Of a stretch of 64,000 bases of DNA, positions 1-9,150 are shown one piece after another; positions within the stretch are counted from its first letter, which is position 1, and each line of letters opens with the position of its first letter. The DNA comes from Corynebacterium marinum DSM 44953 (GTDB lineage: Bacteria; Actinomycetota; Actinomycetes; Mycobacteriales; Mycobacteriaceae): assembly GCF_000835165.1 (NCBI RefSeq), contig NZ_CP007790.1, positions 124,001 through 188,000 of the forward strand, given 5' to 3'. The notes under the pieces were generated by a model. That model was not told the origin of the DNA and ran no database searches. It saw nothing but the letters and a program-made list of their open reading frames with translations. The position numbers were made by a program, and so were the translations under genes.

Positions 1-1
1 C

Positions 2-799
2 GAGTTCTCCAACCTGCCCGGCCGACCCATGCCGGCCTACGAGGGTTTCCCGCCGGCCAGCCACGTGGTCGACTACCTCGCCGACTACGAGAAGCGCTAC
101 GACCTGGAGGTTATCCGGCCCGTGACGGTGGAGGAGGTCACCCACGACGGCGAGGTCTTCCATCTGCGCGCCGGCGACCGCGAGTGGCGGGCCAGGCAGG
201 TGGTGGCGGCGACGGGCACCTGGTCCGCGCCTTTCGTCCCCGTGTACCCGGGCACCTTCGCGGGCCGCCAGTGGCATTCGGCGAATTACCCCGGGCCGGA
301 ACCCTTCCGGGGGACGAAGGTGGCGGTGGTCGGGGCCGCGAACTCGGGCGCGCAGATCGCCGCCGAACTCACGGATGTCGCGGACGTCACCTGGTACACC
401 CGGCATGAACCGCGCTGGATGCCCGACGACGTCGACGGCCGCGTCCTCTTCCGCCGTAACAGCCTCCGCGCCCTGGCGATCCTGCGCGGGGAGGAGGACC
501 CGGGGGCGGATTCGGAGCTCGGCGACATCGTCGTGCTGCCGGCGGTGAAGAAGGCCCGCGACGAGGGTCGCCTCGTGGCCACCCCCCTGTTCGCCAGCCT
601 CGACGACATCGACGCCGACCACCTCATCTGGTGCACCGGCTTCCGTCCGGCGATCCGGCCGTTCCGGAAGCTCCTGGACCGGGGGCTGCCGCTCCACCTG
701 GTCGGTTACGGCGACTGGGTGGGCCCCGGTTCGGCGACGATCACCGGGGTCGGGCCCTACGCTAAGAAAGCGGCGGAAGCAGTCGCGCGTTATCGATGA
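2..799 (+). CDS. ArsO-like flavin-containing monooxygenase (5' end outside window)
   Basis: FAD/NAD(P)H-dependent oxidoreductase of the flavin-containing monooxygenase type, most like ArsO-family proteins. The frame is open from base 2, so the N-terminus with the first FAD-binding motif lies outside the window. Visible are an ATGTW motif, a second Rossmann motif [10 protein letters not shown] near bases 320-355 that should bind NAD(P)H, a conserved MPDDVDGR segment and the terminal WCTGF motif. The TGA at 797-799 lies inside the convergent panC gene, a 38-bp tail overlap. The substrate is unknown. The ArsO likeness is from conserved segments only, and no arsenic genes are visible nearby. Confidence 0.8.
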   Translation, partial: EFSNLPGRPMPAYEGFPPASHVVDYLADYEKRYDLEVIRPVTVEEVTHDGEVFHLRAGDREWRARQVVAATGTWSAPFVPVYPGTFAGRQWHSANYPGPEPFRGTKVAVVGAANSGAQIAAELTDVADVTWYTRHEPRWMPDDVDGRVLFRRNSLRALAILRGEEDPGADSELGDIVVLPAVKKARDEGRLVATPLFASLDDIDADHLIWCTGFRPAIRPFRKLLDRGLPLHLVGYGDWVGPGSATITGVGPYAKKAAEAVARYR

Positions 800-1613
800 G
801 CCGGGTGCCGCCGACGTGGATCGCGGCCACGGCCAGGGCCCCCGCCCCGACCTCGTCGACGGGCAGCAGGGTGGCGGCGTCGACGATCTCGAGGTGGTCC
901 AGCTCCACGCCCGGCGCCCCGCGCAGCTGCGCGCGCGCCGACTCCAGCTCCAGCGGCCGGCCTGCGGCGGCGCGTTCCCGCAGCGCCGCCAGGGTGTGCG
1001 GGAGCACCAGGGCCTGTTCACGGGCCTCCGGTGTCAGGTGCTGGTTGCGGGATGACTCTGCCAGCCCGTCCTTCCCGCGGATGATGGGCACCGGCCGGAT
1101 GGCCAGGGGGAAATTGAGGTCGGCGACCATGCGCTGGATGATGGCCAGCTGCTGAGCGTCCTTTTCCCCGAAGTAGGCGCGGTCGGGCTGGATGAGCTGG
1201 AAGAGCTTGGCCACCACGGTGGTCACTCCGTCGAAGTGGCCGGGGCGGGCCGCGCCCTCCAGGCGTTCGCCCATCTCGCCGGCGCGGACCCACACCTGGG
1301 GCACGCCGCCGGGATACATCTCTTCCTCGGAGGGGGCGAAGACGACATCCACGCCGAGACGTTCCACGCGGTCCAGGTCGGCCCGCAGATCGCGCGGGTA
1401 GTCGCGGAAGTCCGCGCAGTCGCCGAGGTCGGTGAACTGCAACGGGTTGACGAAGATGCTCACCACGACGGAGGTGTTCTCCGCGGCGGCCTTCGAGATC
1501 AGTTGGCCGTGCCCGTCGTGGAGGGCGCCCATGGTGGGCACCAGCCCGACGGATCCCTCCAGGGAGGCGACGGCGGAGCGCAGCTGCGCGATCGAGCGTG
1601 CCAGGACCGTCAT
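762..1613 (-). CDS. panC: Pantothenate synthetase PanC
   Basis: ATP-dependent condensation of D-pantoate with beta-alanine, the last step of pantothenate synthesis, in the cytoplasm. The 283-residue product shows [11 protein letters not shown] at residues 25-35 (the HIGH-like nucleotide-binding signature), [16 protein letters not shown] and SSRNQHL, all family hallmarks, and has the usual length. The reading frame is open further upstream, but ATG at 1613 overlaps the panB stop as ATGA and begins the conserved N-terminus, so it is taken as the start. It is the third gene of a ROK regulator-panB-panC operon. Its 3' end overlaps the convergent monooxygenase gene. Confidence 0.96.
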   Translation of the reverse strand: MTVLARSIAQLRSAVASLEGSVGLVPTMGALHDGHGQLISKAAAENTSVVVSIFVNPLQFTDLGDCADFRDYPRDLRADLDRVERLGVDVVFAPSEEEMYPGGVPQVWVRAGEMGERLEGAARPGHFDGVTTVVAKLFQLIQPDRAYFGEKDAQQLAIIQRMVADLNFPLAIRPVPIIRGKDGLAESSRNQHLTPEAREQALVLPHTLAALRERAAAGRPLELESARAQLRGAPGVELDHLEIVDAATLLPVDEVGAGALAVAAIHVGGTRLIDNARLLPPLS

Positions 1614-2419
1614 CTCTCGTCCCGGAAGGACTCGTCCTCGTTGGGGAAGTCGCCGGAGCGCACGTCGGTGAGGTAGGAACGGGCGGCGTCGAGAAGCACA
1701 TCGCCGACCTCGGCGTAGCGGCGAGCGAAACGGGGGGTGCGGCCGCGGGTGAGGCCGAAGGCGTCGGTCCACACGAGAATCTGGCCGTCGGTGCTGTTCC
1801 CGGCGCCGATGCCGACCGTCGGGATCTCGAGCTCCCGGGTGATCTCCCCGGCGATGCCGGCGGGCACCATCTCCAGGACCACGGAGAAAGCCCCGGCCTC
1901 CTGCACGGCGAGCGCGTCCGAGCGGAGCTTGGCCGCGCCTTCGCCGCGGCCCTGGACGACGTAGCCGCCGAGGGCGTGCTCGGACTGCGGGGTGTAACCG
2001 ATGTGGGCCATGACGGGGATGCCGGCGTCGACGAGCGTGCGGATCGTCGGGGCGATCTCCACGCCGCCCTCGATCTTCACGGCCGAGATGCCCGTCCGCT
2101 TCATGAAGCGCACGGCCGTCTCCAGCGCCTGGGCCGGAGAGGCCTCGTAGGAGCCGAAGGGGAGGTCCGAGACGACGAAGGCGCGCTCGGTGGCGCGGGC
2201 GACCGCGGTGGCCATCGTCATCATCTCCTCGACGGTGATCGACAGGGTCGAATCCTGGCCGAGCACCACGTTGGCGGCGGAGTCACCGACGAGGAGAAGG
2301 TCAATGCCCGCCTCGTCGAAGATGGCGGCGGTGGGGGCATCGTAGGCGGTCAGGCAGGAAATTTTCCGGCCCTCGGCCTTGGCCTGGGCGAAGTGTCGGG
2401 TACGCATCCGGGAAACCAT
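1610..2419 (-). CDS. panB: 3-methyl-2-oxobutanoate hydroxymethyltransferase PanB
   Basis: Transfers a hydroxymethyl group from methylenetetrahydrofolate to alpha-ketoisovalerate to give ketopantoate, the first committed pantothenate step. The 269-residue protein contains [13 protein letters not shown] around residues 41-53, [14 protein letters not shown] and VVLEMVP, which carries the catalytic Glu, and closely follows corynebacterial PanB. An alternative start is the MRTRHF Met four residues in. The gene begins 3 nt after the ROK regulator stop and overlaps panC by 4 nt, so the three genes should share a transcript. Confidence 0.96.
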   Translation of the reverse strand: MVSRMRTRHFAQAKAEGRKISCLTAYDAPTAAIFDEAGIDLLLVGDSAANVVLGQDSTLSITVEEMMTMATAVARATERAFVVSDLPFGSYEASPAQALETAVRFMKRTGISAVKIEGGVEIAPTIRTLVDAGIPVMAHIGYTPQSEHALGGYVVQGRGEGAAKLRSDALAVQEAGAFSVVLEMVPAGIAGEITRELEIPTVGIGAGNSTDGQILVWTDAFGLTRGRTPRFARRYAEVGDVLLDAARSYLTDVRSGDFPNEDESFRDER

Positions 2420-2422
2420 GGA

Positions 2423-3460
2423 TCATGAGTATAGGGCCAACGGTTCCCGCAGCGCCTGATCGAGTGCCACCGCACGGGCGATGGCGCGCACGACCTCGCG
2501 GTGGGTGGGAATCAGGCGCATCTGCACCTCGGGCAGCCGGGTGCGCACCTGCGACGCGAAGAGCTTGGGGGCGGCGGAGTCGTCGATGAAGGCGGAACCG
2601 GCGACGACGATGGTGCTCGGCTGATGGCGCTGCGCCACGTCGACGGTGAGGTCGGCGAGGCGGCGGGCGCGGTCGTCGAGAAGCCCGCGGGCGGCGGGGT
2701 CGGCGGCCGCGGCCCGCACGTTGGGCCAGCGTTCCCGCAGGACCGCGGCGGTGGTCAGGTCGCGGGCGCGGCCGGGCAGGTCGATCTGGGCCACGCCCTG
2801 CTCGTCGGCCACCGCCGCGCCGATGGAGTCGTCGGCGAACAGCGCCATGGTGCCGGTGGGCAGGTCGGCGGACTGGATCTCGGAGCCGAGAATGGCGGGC
2901 ACCGCAGCAGAAACGACGACGGGCACGGAGAACTGGTAGCGCAGCCGGCCGGCGAAGTCGACGCCGTGCCAGCCGAGGTTCGGCGCGTCCACGATGCCGT
3001 CCTCGGACACCCGGCCCGAGGTGGTCACGCCGACGGAGGCCAGGGGGCGCTCCAGGCCGGCGGTGAGCCGGTTGAGACCGGCCATGACGTGCTCGATGAA
3101 GTCGGATTCGGTGAGCTCGGCCACCGGCGTGGGGACGTCGGCGTCGCGGATGGTGCGGCCGCGGGTGTCGAAGAGCCCGATGTAGGTCGTGGACGTACCC
3201 ACGGCGACGCCGGCGTGCAGCGCCGGGTGGTTGCTCAGCTCGATGGGGATCGTGGGGCGTCCGCGGCCCTGCGAGCGGGTCAGGTCGGTGCGTTCGTGCA
3301 CCAGTCCGGCGCCGATCAGGGAGCTGACGGCCCGGGTGATCGTGGGCTGGGACAGGCCGGTCGCCTCGACGAGTTCGCCGCGGGTGACTATCTGGTTCAG
3401 CCGCACCAGGTGGAGAGACTTCGCCGCTGGCGTGCGGGGACGGGAGAAGACGGTGGCCAT
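2423..3460 (-). CDS. ROK-family transcriptional regulator
   Basis: Predicted DNA-binding regulator of 345 residues. Residues about 15-55 form a winged helix-turn-helix (LNQIVTRGELVEATGLSQ region), and the rest is a ROK-type sugar-kinase-like domain. The usual ROK zinc motif CxCGxxGC is absent, so ligand binding may be atypical. A TAGTAT hexamer lies 6 nt before the ATG with no Shine-Dalgarno, which suggests a leaderless start. Inverted and direct repeats at 3473-3518 cover the predicted -35 region and suggest autoregulation. panB starts 3 nt after its stop, so it is the first gene of the panBC operon and plausibly controls it. That role is inferred from layout. Confidence 0.85.
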   Translation of the reverse strand: MATVFSRPRTPAAKSLHLVRLNQIVTRGELVEATGLSQPTITRAVSSLIGAGLVHERTDLTRSQGRGRPTIPIELSNHPALHAGVAVGTSTTYIGLFDTRGRTIRDADVPTPVAELTESDFIEHVMAGLNRLTAGLERPLASVGVTTSGRVSEDGIVDAPNLGWHGVDFAGRLRYQFSVPVVVSAAVPAILGSEIQSADLPTGTMALFADDSIGAAVADEQGVAQIDLPGRARDLTTAAVLRERWPNVRAAAADPAARGLLDDRARRLADLTVDVAQRHQPSTIVVAGSAFIDDSAAPKLFASQVRTRLPEVQMRLIPTHREVVRAIARAVALDQALREPLALYS

Positions 3461-3472
3461 GCGGGCATACTA

Positions 3473-3518
3473 ATCTATTCAGACAACGCTGTCTAATTTT
3501 TACTTATCTAAATAGACA
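3473..3518. promoter_or_regulatory. Candidate operator of the ROK regulator
   Basis: A perfect palindrome AGACA-ACGC-TGTCT occupies 3481-3494. It lies inside a 13-mer ATCTATTCAGACA (3473-3485) that recurs as ATCTAAATAGACA at 3506-3518, 33 bp away (about three helical turns). The palindrome covers the expected -35 and spacer of the leaderless ROK promoter (-10 TAGTAT, minus strand, 3467-3472). The layout fits an autorepressor site. The binding protein is inferred. Confidence 0.5.
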
Positions 3519-3520
3519 GG

Positions 3521-4816
3521 TCAGTTTGTCGGGTCCTCTTCGTCGACGTGCCGCGGGGCGGGCCGGACGTAGCGGGTGAAGCCCGGGACCAGCACGGCGC
3601 ACACGAGCGTGCCCACGATCACCAGGACGCCGCCCAGCAGCGTCGCCAACCCCACCCCGAAAGGCGCGGCCGCCCACCCGTGCAGCACGTCCGCCAGACG
3701 CGGACCGCCCACCACCACCACGATGTAGACGCCCTGGATGCGCCCCTGCACGTGCTCGGCCGCCGACTGCTGCAGGATCGCGGTCCGCAGGGAGGCGGAG
3801 AACATGTCCGCCGCCCCGCCGACCACGAGCATGAGGATGACCAGCCACGCCCACACCGTCACCGCGCCGGGGCTGACCATGACGGCGGCGCCCGCCACGA
3901 TCACCGCCGCGCCCCACACGAGGATGCACACGATCACCGCCAGGCCCTGCCTCACCACCCGGGAGATCCAGCCCGAGACCAACCCGCCGACCACCGCGCC
4001 GACGGCCATGGAGGAGTAGAGCAGGGCGAGCATCATGCCGCCTTCGCCGTGCTCGCCGAAGTTCACCGCCGCGATCTCCGGGTACAGGGCCCGCGGCATG
4101 CCGAAGGTCATGGCGATGAGGTCCAGCAGCATCGCCACCATGAGGACCGGCTGAGTGCGCAGATACGCCAGGCCGTCAACGACGGAGCGGAAGCCGGCGC
4201 GCGCGGCCTTCCCCGCCGGCGGCAGGGCGGGTAGCGCGAGCACCGCACCCAAGGTGGGGATGAGCAGCGCCGCATCGAGCGCGTACAGCCACGAGTAGCC
4301 GATGAAGGGGATCAGCGCCCCCGCGACCAGCGGGCCGACGATGGCGCCGGCCTGCATGAGCATCATGTTCAGACTGGCTCCCGCCGGAAGTTGCTCCAGG
4401 GGCAGGATCGACCGGAACACCGCCGTGCGCGTCGGCTGGTTCACGGCGAAGAAGGCCTGCTGCAGCGAGAACGTCAGCAGCAGCCACCACACGTTGGTGT
4501 TGCCGGCGGCCGTGAGCCCCCAGAAAGCCAGCGCCGTGAGGATCATGCCCAGCGTGGAGGCGACGAGCACCTTCCGCTTGTCGAAGCCGTCCGCGATGGA
4601 ACCGCCGTACAGCCCGAAAACCACCAGCGGCACCAGCCCGAAGAGCCCCGAGAGACCGACGTAGGCCGAGGAGCCGGTGATGGCGTAGATCTGCGCGGGG
4701 ACCGCCACCACCGTGAGTTGCGCGCCGATGGTGGTGGCGATGTTCGCCGTCCACAGCCGCCGGTAGGCGGGCACCTGCAGCGGTCGGGTGTCGGCGAAGA
4801 AGTCACGGATGCTCAC
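3521..4816 (-). CDS. MFS exporter (EntS/MFS_3-like)
   Basis: Major facilitator superfamily transporter of 431 residues with about 12 hydrophobic segments. The N-terminal RRLWTANIATTIGAQ, the loop GGSIADGFDKRK between helices 2 and 3, and the NQPTRTAVFRSILP segment are typical of the MFS_3/EntS-type drug and siderophore exporters. The GTG start at 4816 is chosen because TACCAT sits 8 nt upstream with no Shine-Dalgarno, and because the longer upstream reading lacks conserved sequence and runs into the sirtuin gene. It lies 46 nt downstream of the sirtuin on the same strand. The substrate cannot be told from sequence. Confidence 0.85.
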   Translation of the reverse strand: MSIRDFFADTRPLQVPAYRRLWTANIATTIGAQLTVVAVPAQIYAITGSSAYVGLSGLFGLVPLVVFGLYGGSIADGFDKRKVLVASTLGMILTALAFWGLTAAGNTNVWWLLLTFSLQQAFFAVNQPTRTAVFRSILPLEQLPAGASLNMMLMQAGAIVGPLVAGALIPFIGYSWLYALDAALLIPTLGAVLALPALPPAGKAARAGFRSVVDGLAYLRTQPVLMVAMLLDLIAMTFGMPRALYPEIAAVNFGEHGEGGMMLALLYSSMAVGAVVGGLVSGWISRVVRQGLAVIVCILVWGAAVIVAGAAVMVSPGAVTVWAWLVILMLVVGGAADMFSASLRTAILQQSAAEHVQGRIQGVYIVVVVGGPRLADVLHGWAAAPFGVGLATLLGGVLVIVGTLVCAVLVPGFTRYVRPAPRHVDEEDPTN

Positions 4817-4862
4817 GGAGGGGAATGGTAGTCCCTGCCGCGGGGAGCCCCGCCCCGGAGCC

Positions 4863-5633
4863 TCAGAGGGTGAGACCGAGCACCAGCTCGGGCAGACCCT
4901 GCGCGGCGGTGCTGCGCCACGAGACATCGGCGGCGCGGCTCAGCTCCGTCTCCTCCGGGGAGATCTCCAGCACCCTCGCCCCGAACTGTTTCGCCAGGGC
5001 GGGCAGGCCCGCCGCCGGCTGGACCACACCGGAGGTGCCGACGACGACCACCAGGTCGGCCGCCAGCATCCGCGCCTCCGCCCGGTCCCATTCGTCCTGG
5101 GGGAGCGGCTCCCCGAACCATACGACGCCGGGGCGGATGAGGTTGCCGCACAGCGGGCAGGCGGGCGGGGCCTGCCGCGCCACCGGTTCCGCCGGGTAGT
5201 CCACCCCGCCGCGCCAGGGGCGGGAGCAGATGGTGCACCGGTAGTCGAAGAGCGAGCCGTGGAGGTGCACGACGTCGCGGGCGCCGCCCCGTTCGTGCAG
5301 GTCGTCGATGTTCTGCGTGGTCACCCCGAGGTGCGCCCCGTCGCGGGCGGCCCACCCGGCCCACTCCGCGATGGCCCGGTGCCCGGCGTTGGGTTCGGCG
5401 CCCCGGCACACGCTCGCGCGCCACAGGTACCAGGCCCACATGGGTTCGGGGTCGCGGGCCCAGGAATCGAGGGAGGCGAAGGCGACCGGGTCCACCTTCG
5501 TCCACAGGCCGGTGCGGGCGTCGCGGAAGGTGTCGAGCCCGGATTCGGCGGACATCCCCGCCCCGGTGAAGATCTCCACGCGCCCGGCGCCACGGGCGAG
5601 AGAGAGCGCATCTGCGAACTGGTCGGAGCTCAT
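4863..5633 (-). CDS. NAD-dependent protein deacylase, Sir2 class III (CobB-like)
   Basis: NAD+-dependent lysine deacylase of 256 residues. It shows GAGMSAESG at residues 24-32, TQNID at 106-110, the catalytic His in HLHGS (His125) and four zinc cysteines (133, 136, 159, 162). Tyr69-x-x-Arg72 matches the class III signature that recognises succinyl and malonyl lysine, so desuccinylase activity is likely (inferred from the family). ATG 5633 is preceded by TAGCGT with a 7-nt spacer, a leaderless start. It is divergent from the DUF885 gene, with 73 bp between them, and upstream of the MFS gene. Confidence 0.93.
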   Translation of the reverse strand: MSSDQFADALSLARGAGRVEIFTGAGMSAESGLDTFRDARTGLWTKVDPVAFASLDSWARDPEPMWAWYLWRASVCRGAEPNAGHRAIAEWAGWAARDGAHLGVTTQNIDDLHERGGARDVVHLHGSLFDYRCTICSRPWRGGVDYPAEPVARQAPPACPLCGNLIRPGVVWFGEPLPQDEWDRAEARMLAADLVVVVGTSGVVQPAAGLPALAKQFGARVLEISPEETELSRAADVSWRSTAAQGLPELVLGLTL

Positions 5634-5706
5634 ACCTGCCACGCTACCTGCGCTCTGCCCGGTGAAAATGGGACTAGTGGCGGCACCCCCGCTACACTGA
5701 CGAGCC

Positions 5707-7398
5707 ATGAGTTCCGATACCGCCGTGAATTCGACTTCCCGCCACCCTGGAAACGTCGGGCGATCGCCGTCGCTGCTCGACGCTTCCTGCGAGGGATTCG
5801 TCCACGACCTGGCGGCCTTGTCCCCCACCGACGCCACCGCCTGGGGAATCCCGGGCTTCGACGGCGAGCTGCAGGATTTCTCCCCCGAGTACTGGGGGGC
5901 GCTCGCCGACCGCACCCGCGAGATGATCGCGGACGTCGACGCCTTCGACGACGGCACCGATGATTCCGACGACGAGGACGACTTCGACGAGGTCGACCAC
6001 GTCACCGCCGCCGTCCTGCGCGACCGCCTCTGCCTGGCCCTCGATCTCCACCACCACGGCGAGGACCTGGCCCAGCTCAACAACATCGCCTCCCCGGTAC
6101 AGACGATCCGGGACACCCTCCTGATCATGCCCACGGACACGCCGGAGCAGATCGACGCCATCCGCTCCCGCCTGTCCAAGGTGCCGGCCGCGCTGGCGGG
6201 CTACCGGGAATCCCTCGCCGAGGCTGCCGGCCACGGCCACGTCGCCCCGGCCCGCCAGATCGACGAGGTCTACTCGCAGTGCCAGGACCTGGTGGAGTCG
6301 CCCTCCCTGCTGGAGAACCTCGGCGTGGTCAAGGACGCCCCCGAGATCGGGGCGGCCAAGGCAGCCTTCGCCGACATGGCGGACTGGCTCTCCGAGCAGC
6401 TGGCCAACCACGCCCCCCGGGAGGATGGCGTGGGCCGGGAGCGCTACCAGCGTTTCTCGCACCTGTTCGTCGGTGACTCCGTCGACCTGGACGAGGCTTA
6501 TTGCTGGGGTCTGGAGCGGCTCCGCGAGATCGACGCCCAGCAGCAGGCCATCGCCCGCGAGCTCTACGGCACCGGGGACGTGCGGCAGGCGTACCGGAAA
6601 CTCAACGAGGAGCCCCGCTACACCCTGCACGGCCAGGAAGAGCTCCTGTCGTGGATGCAGAAGACCGCCGACGACGCCGTCGCCGGCCTCCACGGCAGCG
6701 CCTTCGACATCCCCGAGCAGGTCCGCACGATCGAGGCGAAGATCGACCCGGCCGGCACCGGCGGCATCTTCTACACCCCGCCGAGCGACGACTTCTCCCG
6801 CCCGGGCCGCATGTGGTGGTCCGTCCCCGCGGGCCAGGCGAAGTTCCACACGTGGCAGGAGTTGTCGACCGTCTTCCACGAGGGCGTCCCGGGCCACCAC
6901 CTGCAGATCGGCCAGACCCTCGTCGAGCGCGGCAACCTCAACCTGTGGCGCCGCGTCGCGTGCTGGAACTCCGGCCACGGCGAAGGCTGGGCGCTCTACG
7001 CCGAGCAGCTCATGGAGGAGCTCGGCTACCACGAAGATCCCGGCACCCGGATGGGGCTTCTCGACGCCCAGCGGCTCCGCGCCGCCCGCGTCGTCCTGGA
7101 CATCGGCGTCCACCTGGGCAAGAAGGTCCCGGAAGGCACCATGGTGTGGGACGCCACCTACGCCAAGGCCTTCCTGCGGGAGAACACCGCCATGGACGAG
7201 GCGAACCTGCGTTTCGAGCTCAACCGCTATCTCGGCTGGCCGGGGCAGGCTCCGTCCTACGCGCTGGGGCAGCGCCTGTGGCAGCAGACGCGCGACGACG
7301 CCGTCGCGCAGGGCATGTCCGTGGCCGATTTCCACCGGGAGGCACTCTCACTGGGTTCCATCCCGATGTCCATCCTGCGGGAGCAGATCCTCGACTAG
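5707..7398 (+). CDS. DUF885-family zinc metallopeptidase-like protein
   Basis: Soluble protein of 563 residues in the DUF885 family, related to zinc-dependent carboxypeptidase-like enzymes. The key motif is HEGVPGHH near residue 391, an HExxH-like zinc-binding sequence, followed by GHGEGWALYAEQLM, which would supply the Glu ligand. An acidic low-complexity run of Asp and Glu lies at about residues 80-98. No signal peptide is visible, so it is probably cytoplasmic. TACACT lies 8 nt before the ATG (leaderless). The stop overlaps the convergent pirin stop by 4 nt (CTAG). Its substrate is unknown. Confidence 0.88.
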   Translation: MSSDTAVNSTSRHPGNVGRSPSLLDASCEGFVHDLAALSPTDATAWGIPGFDGELQDFSPEYWGALADRTREMIADVDAFDDGTDDSDDEDDFDEVDHVTAAVLRDRLCLALDLHHHGEDLAQLNNIASPVQTIRDTLLIMPTDTPEQIDAIRSRLSKVPAALAGYRESLAEAAGHGHVAPARQIDEVYSQCQDLVESPSLLENLGVVKDAPEIGAAKAAFADMADWLSEQLANHAPREDGVGRERYQRFSHLFVGDSVDLDEAYCWGLERLREIDAQQQAIARELYGTGDVRQAYRKLNEEPRYTLHGQEELLSWMQKTADDAVAGLHGSAFDIPEQVRTIEAKIDPAGTGGIFYTPPSDDFSRPGRMWWSVPAGQAKFHTWQELSTVFHEGVPGHHLQIGQTLVERGNLNLWRRVACWNSGHGEGWALYAEQLMEELGYHEDPGTRMGLLDAQRLRAARVVLDIGVHLGKKVPEGTMVWDATYAKAFLRENTAMDEANLRFELNRYLGWPGQAPSYALGQRLWQQTRDDAVAQGMSVADFHREALSLGSIPMSILREQILD

Positions 7399-8096
7399 AG
7401 TTCCCGGTCCATCACCCACACCAGGATCTCGCCCTCGCCGTCGACGGTGAGCTCTCCCGCGTCGGTGGCGCGCAGGGTATCGCCCTCCGCGAGGCGTTCA
7501 CCCGCCGCCGCGATGTGTCCGCGGATCACGTAGAGGTGCACGAAGGCGCCCGTCGGGACGACCACCTCCGGGGCGGGCCGTGCCGCGTAGAGTGCGGCGC
7601 CCGCGGTGCCCAGCGGGAGCGGCGAACCCGGCCCCGCGATCTGCACCAGGCCGCCCCCGGCGAGCGCCCCGTGGTAGTCGTGGGAGGCGTGGAACGGGGC
7701 GGTGTCCCGGTTGTCCGCCGGCAGCCAGGACTGCACGACGCGGACGCTGCTGCGGCTGGTGTAGCCCGCGGCGTTGACCTCCGAGTGCCGCACCCCGGCA
7801 CCCGCGCTGATGTGCTGGGCGCACCCCGCCCCGAGTTCGGTGGACCCGGTGGAGCCGCTGTCGCGGTGGCGCAGGCTCCCGTCGACCACCCAGGTGAGGA
7901 TCTCCACGTTGTCGTGCTGGTGCATGTCGAAGCCCTCGCCGGGTGCGACGACGTCGTCGTTGTGCACCATGAGCAGGCCGAAGGCGTTGGCCTCGAGGTC
8001 GAAGTTCCCGGTCGCGGGGAAGGACTGCCGGGACAGGATGTCCGGGCCGCGCCAGATGTCGCGCCCGGCGGAACGGATCACACGGATAGAGGACAT
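7395..8096 (-). CDS. Pirin family protein
   Basis: Bicupin protein of the pirin/YhaK-YhhW group, 233 residues. The N-terminal cupin carries the metal-binding MHQHDNVEILTWVVDG motif, followed by GAGVRHSE, both hallmarks of pirins, some of which act as quercetinases or redox-sensitive regulators. The C-terminal cupin is weaker. TAGCGT 7 nt before ATG 8096 marks a leaderless start. It is convergent with the DUF885 gene. The physiological role is not shown by the context. Confidence 0.9.
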   Translation of the reverse strand: MSSIRVIRSAGRDIWRGPDILSRQSFPATGNFDLEANAFGLLMVHNDDVVAPGEGFDMHQHDNVEILTWVVDGSLRHRDSGSTGSTELGAGCAQHISAGAGVRHSEVNAAGYTSRSSVRVVQSWLPADNRDTAPFHASHDYHGALAGGGLVQIAGPGSPLPLGTAGAALYAARPAPEVVVPTGAFVHLYVIRGHIAAAGERLAEGDTLRATDAGELTVDGEGEILVWVMDREL

Positions 8097-8118
8097 GGCG
8101 CCTACGCTACCGTCCCCG

Positions 8119-9150
8119 CTACCGTCCCCGGGTGAGCAGACGGATCACCTGCGGGAGCCACCCGGCGATCGCCAGCACCGCCATCAGCCGGATCATCTGG
8201 ACCGCCACCACCGCCGGTCCGGCGCCGCCCTCGCTCGACAGGGCGAGCACCGTCTCCAGGGCGCCGGGGCTGGTGGCCAGGTACGCCTCGAAGTAGGTGA
8301 TGCCGAGCCACCCGGCCAGCGGCACCGCCGTGAGTGCGCATGCCCCGATGACCACCAGGATGAACGCCACCGTGGCGGGCAGCTGGCGGGCGAAGGCACG
8401 GAGGGCGGGGAAGGAGAGCGCGCCGCCGCACATCCAGCCGATGGTCAGGAACGCCAGGATGCGGAAGAGCTCCGGCGGCAGGAGGGTCAGGCCGTCGGGG
8501 AGCAGGAGTGAGACGACGACCGTGAGGATCAGCGGGCCCAGGACGCTGGGCACCGGCAACCGGACGAGCCGGCCGAGCGCCTCGCCGGCAAAAGCGACGA
8601 GCACCACCGCGAGGACCATGAACCAGATGACGGGCGGGTCGTCGGCGGGGGCGCCCCCGCCGGGCGTCGGAAAGAAAGCGGTGACCAACGGCAGGGAGAC
8701 AGAGACCGCGAGCAGGCGGAGGTACTGGCCCAGGGCGACGAAGCGGAAGTCGGCGCCGAGCTCCTTCGCCAGCACGGGCATGATGGACGCGCCTCCCGCC
8801 AGCATCGAGAGGATGCCGGTCTCGGGGCTGACGGCCTTCTCCTTCGCGGCCAGCAGCAGGCCGCCGCCGACTCCGATCGCCAGCGTCACCACCGCCACGA
8901 ACAGGCCCGGCAGCAGGTACCCGCCCAGCACCCCGAGCGGAACCCCGACCAGGGGGAGACCGGCGAGCATCCCGATGATGCCGCGGCCGAAGCGGAAGAC
9001 CCCGGGGTTGAGCGGCAGCTCCCGGCCGGTGGACAGCGCCATGGCGCCGGAGGCGAGGATCGCCGCCAGGATCCACGCCGCCGGGACGTGCCAGTAACTG
9101 AAGAGCAGCCCCAGGCCGACGGAAACCGGAGCGACGATGAGCCAGCGCAT
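8119..9150 (-). CDS. AbrB family membrane protein, second copy of a tandem pair
   Basis: Integral membrane protein of 343 residues in the AbrB/ammonia-monooxygenase-like transporter family (the membrane family, not the DNA-binding AbrB). It has repeated hydrophobic helices, conserved ILSMLAGGASIMPVLAKELG and YFEAYLATSPGALETVLALS, and shares most of these motifs with the next gene. The frame is open upstream through the neighbour, but ATG 9150 gives the family N-terminus and overlaps the upstream stop as TGATG, so the two genes are translationally coupled. The substrate is unknown. Confidence 0.88.
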   Translation of the reverse strand: MRWLIVAPVSVGLGLLFSYWHVPAAWILAAILASGAMALSTGRELPLNPGVFRFGRGIIGMLAGLPLVGVPLGVLGGYLLPGLFVAVVTLAIGVGGGLLLAAKEKAVSPETGILSMLAGGASIMPVLAKELGADFRFVALGQYLRLLAVSVSLPLVTAFFPTPGGGAPADDPPVIWFMVLAVVLVAFAGEALGRLVRLPVPSVLGPLILTVVVSLLLPDGLTLLPPELFRILAFLTIGWMCGGALSFPALRAFARQLPATVAFILVVIGACALTAVPLAGWLGITYFEAYLATSPGALETVLALSSEGGAGPAVVAVQMIRLMAVLAIAGWLPQVIRLLTRGR

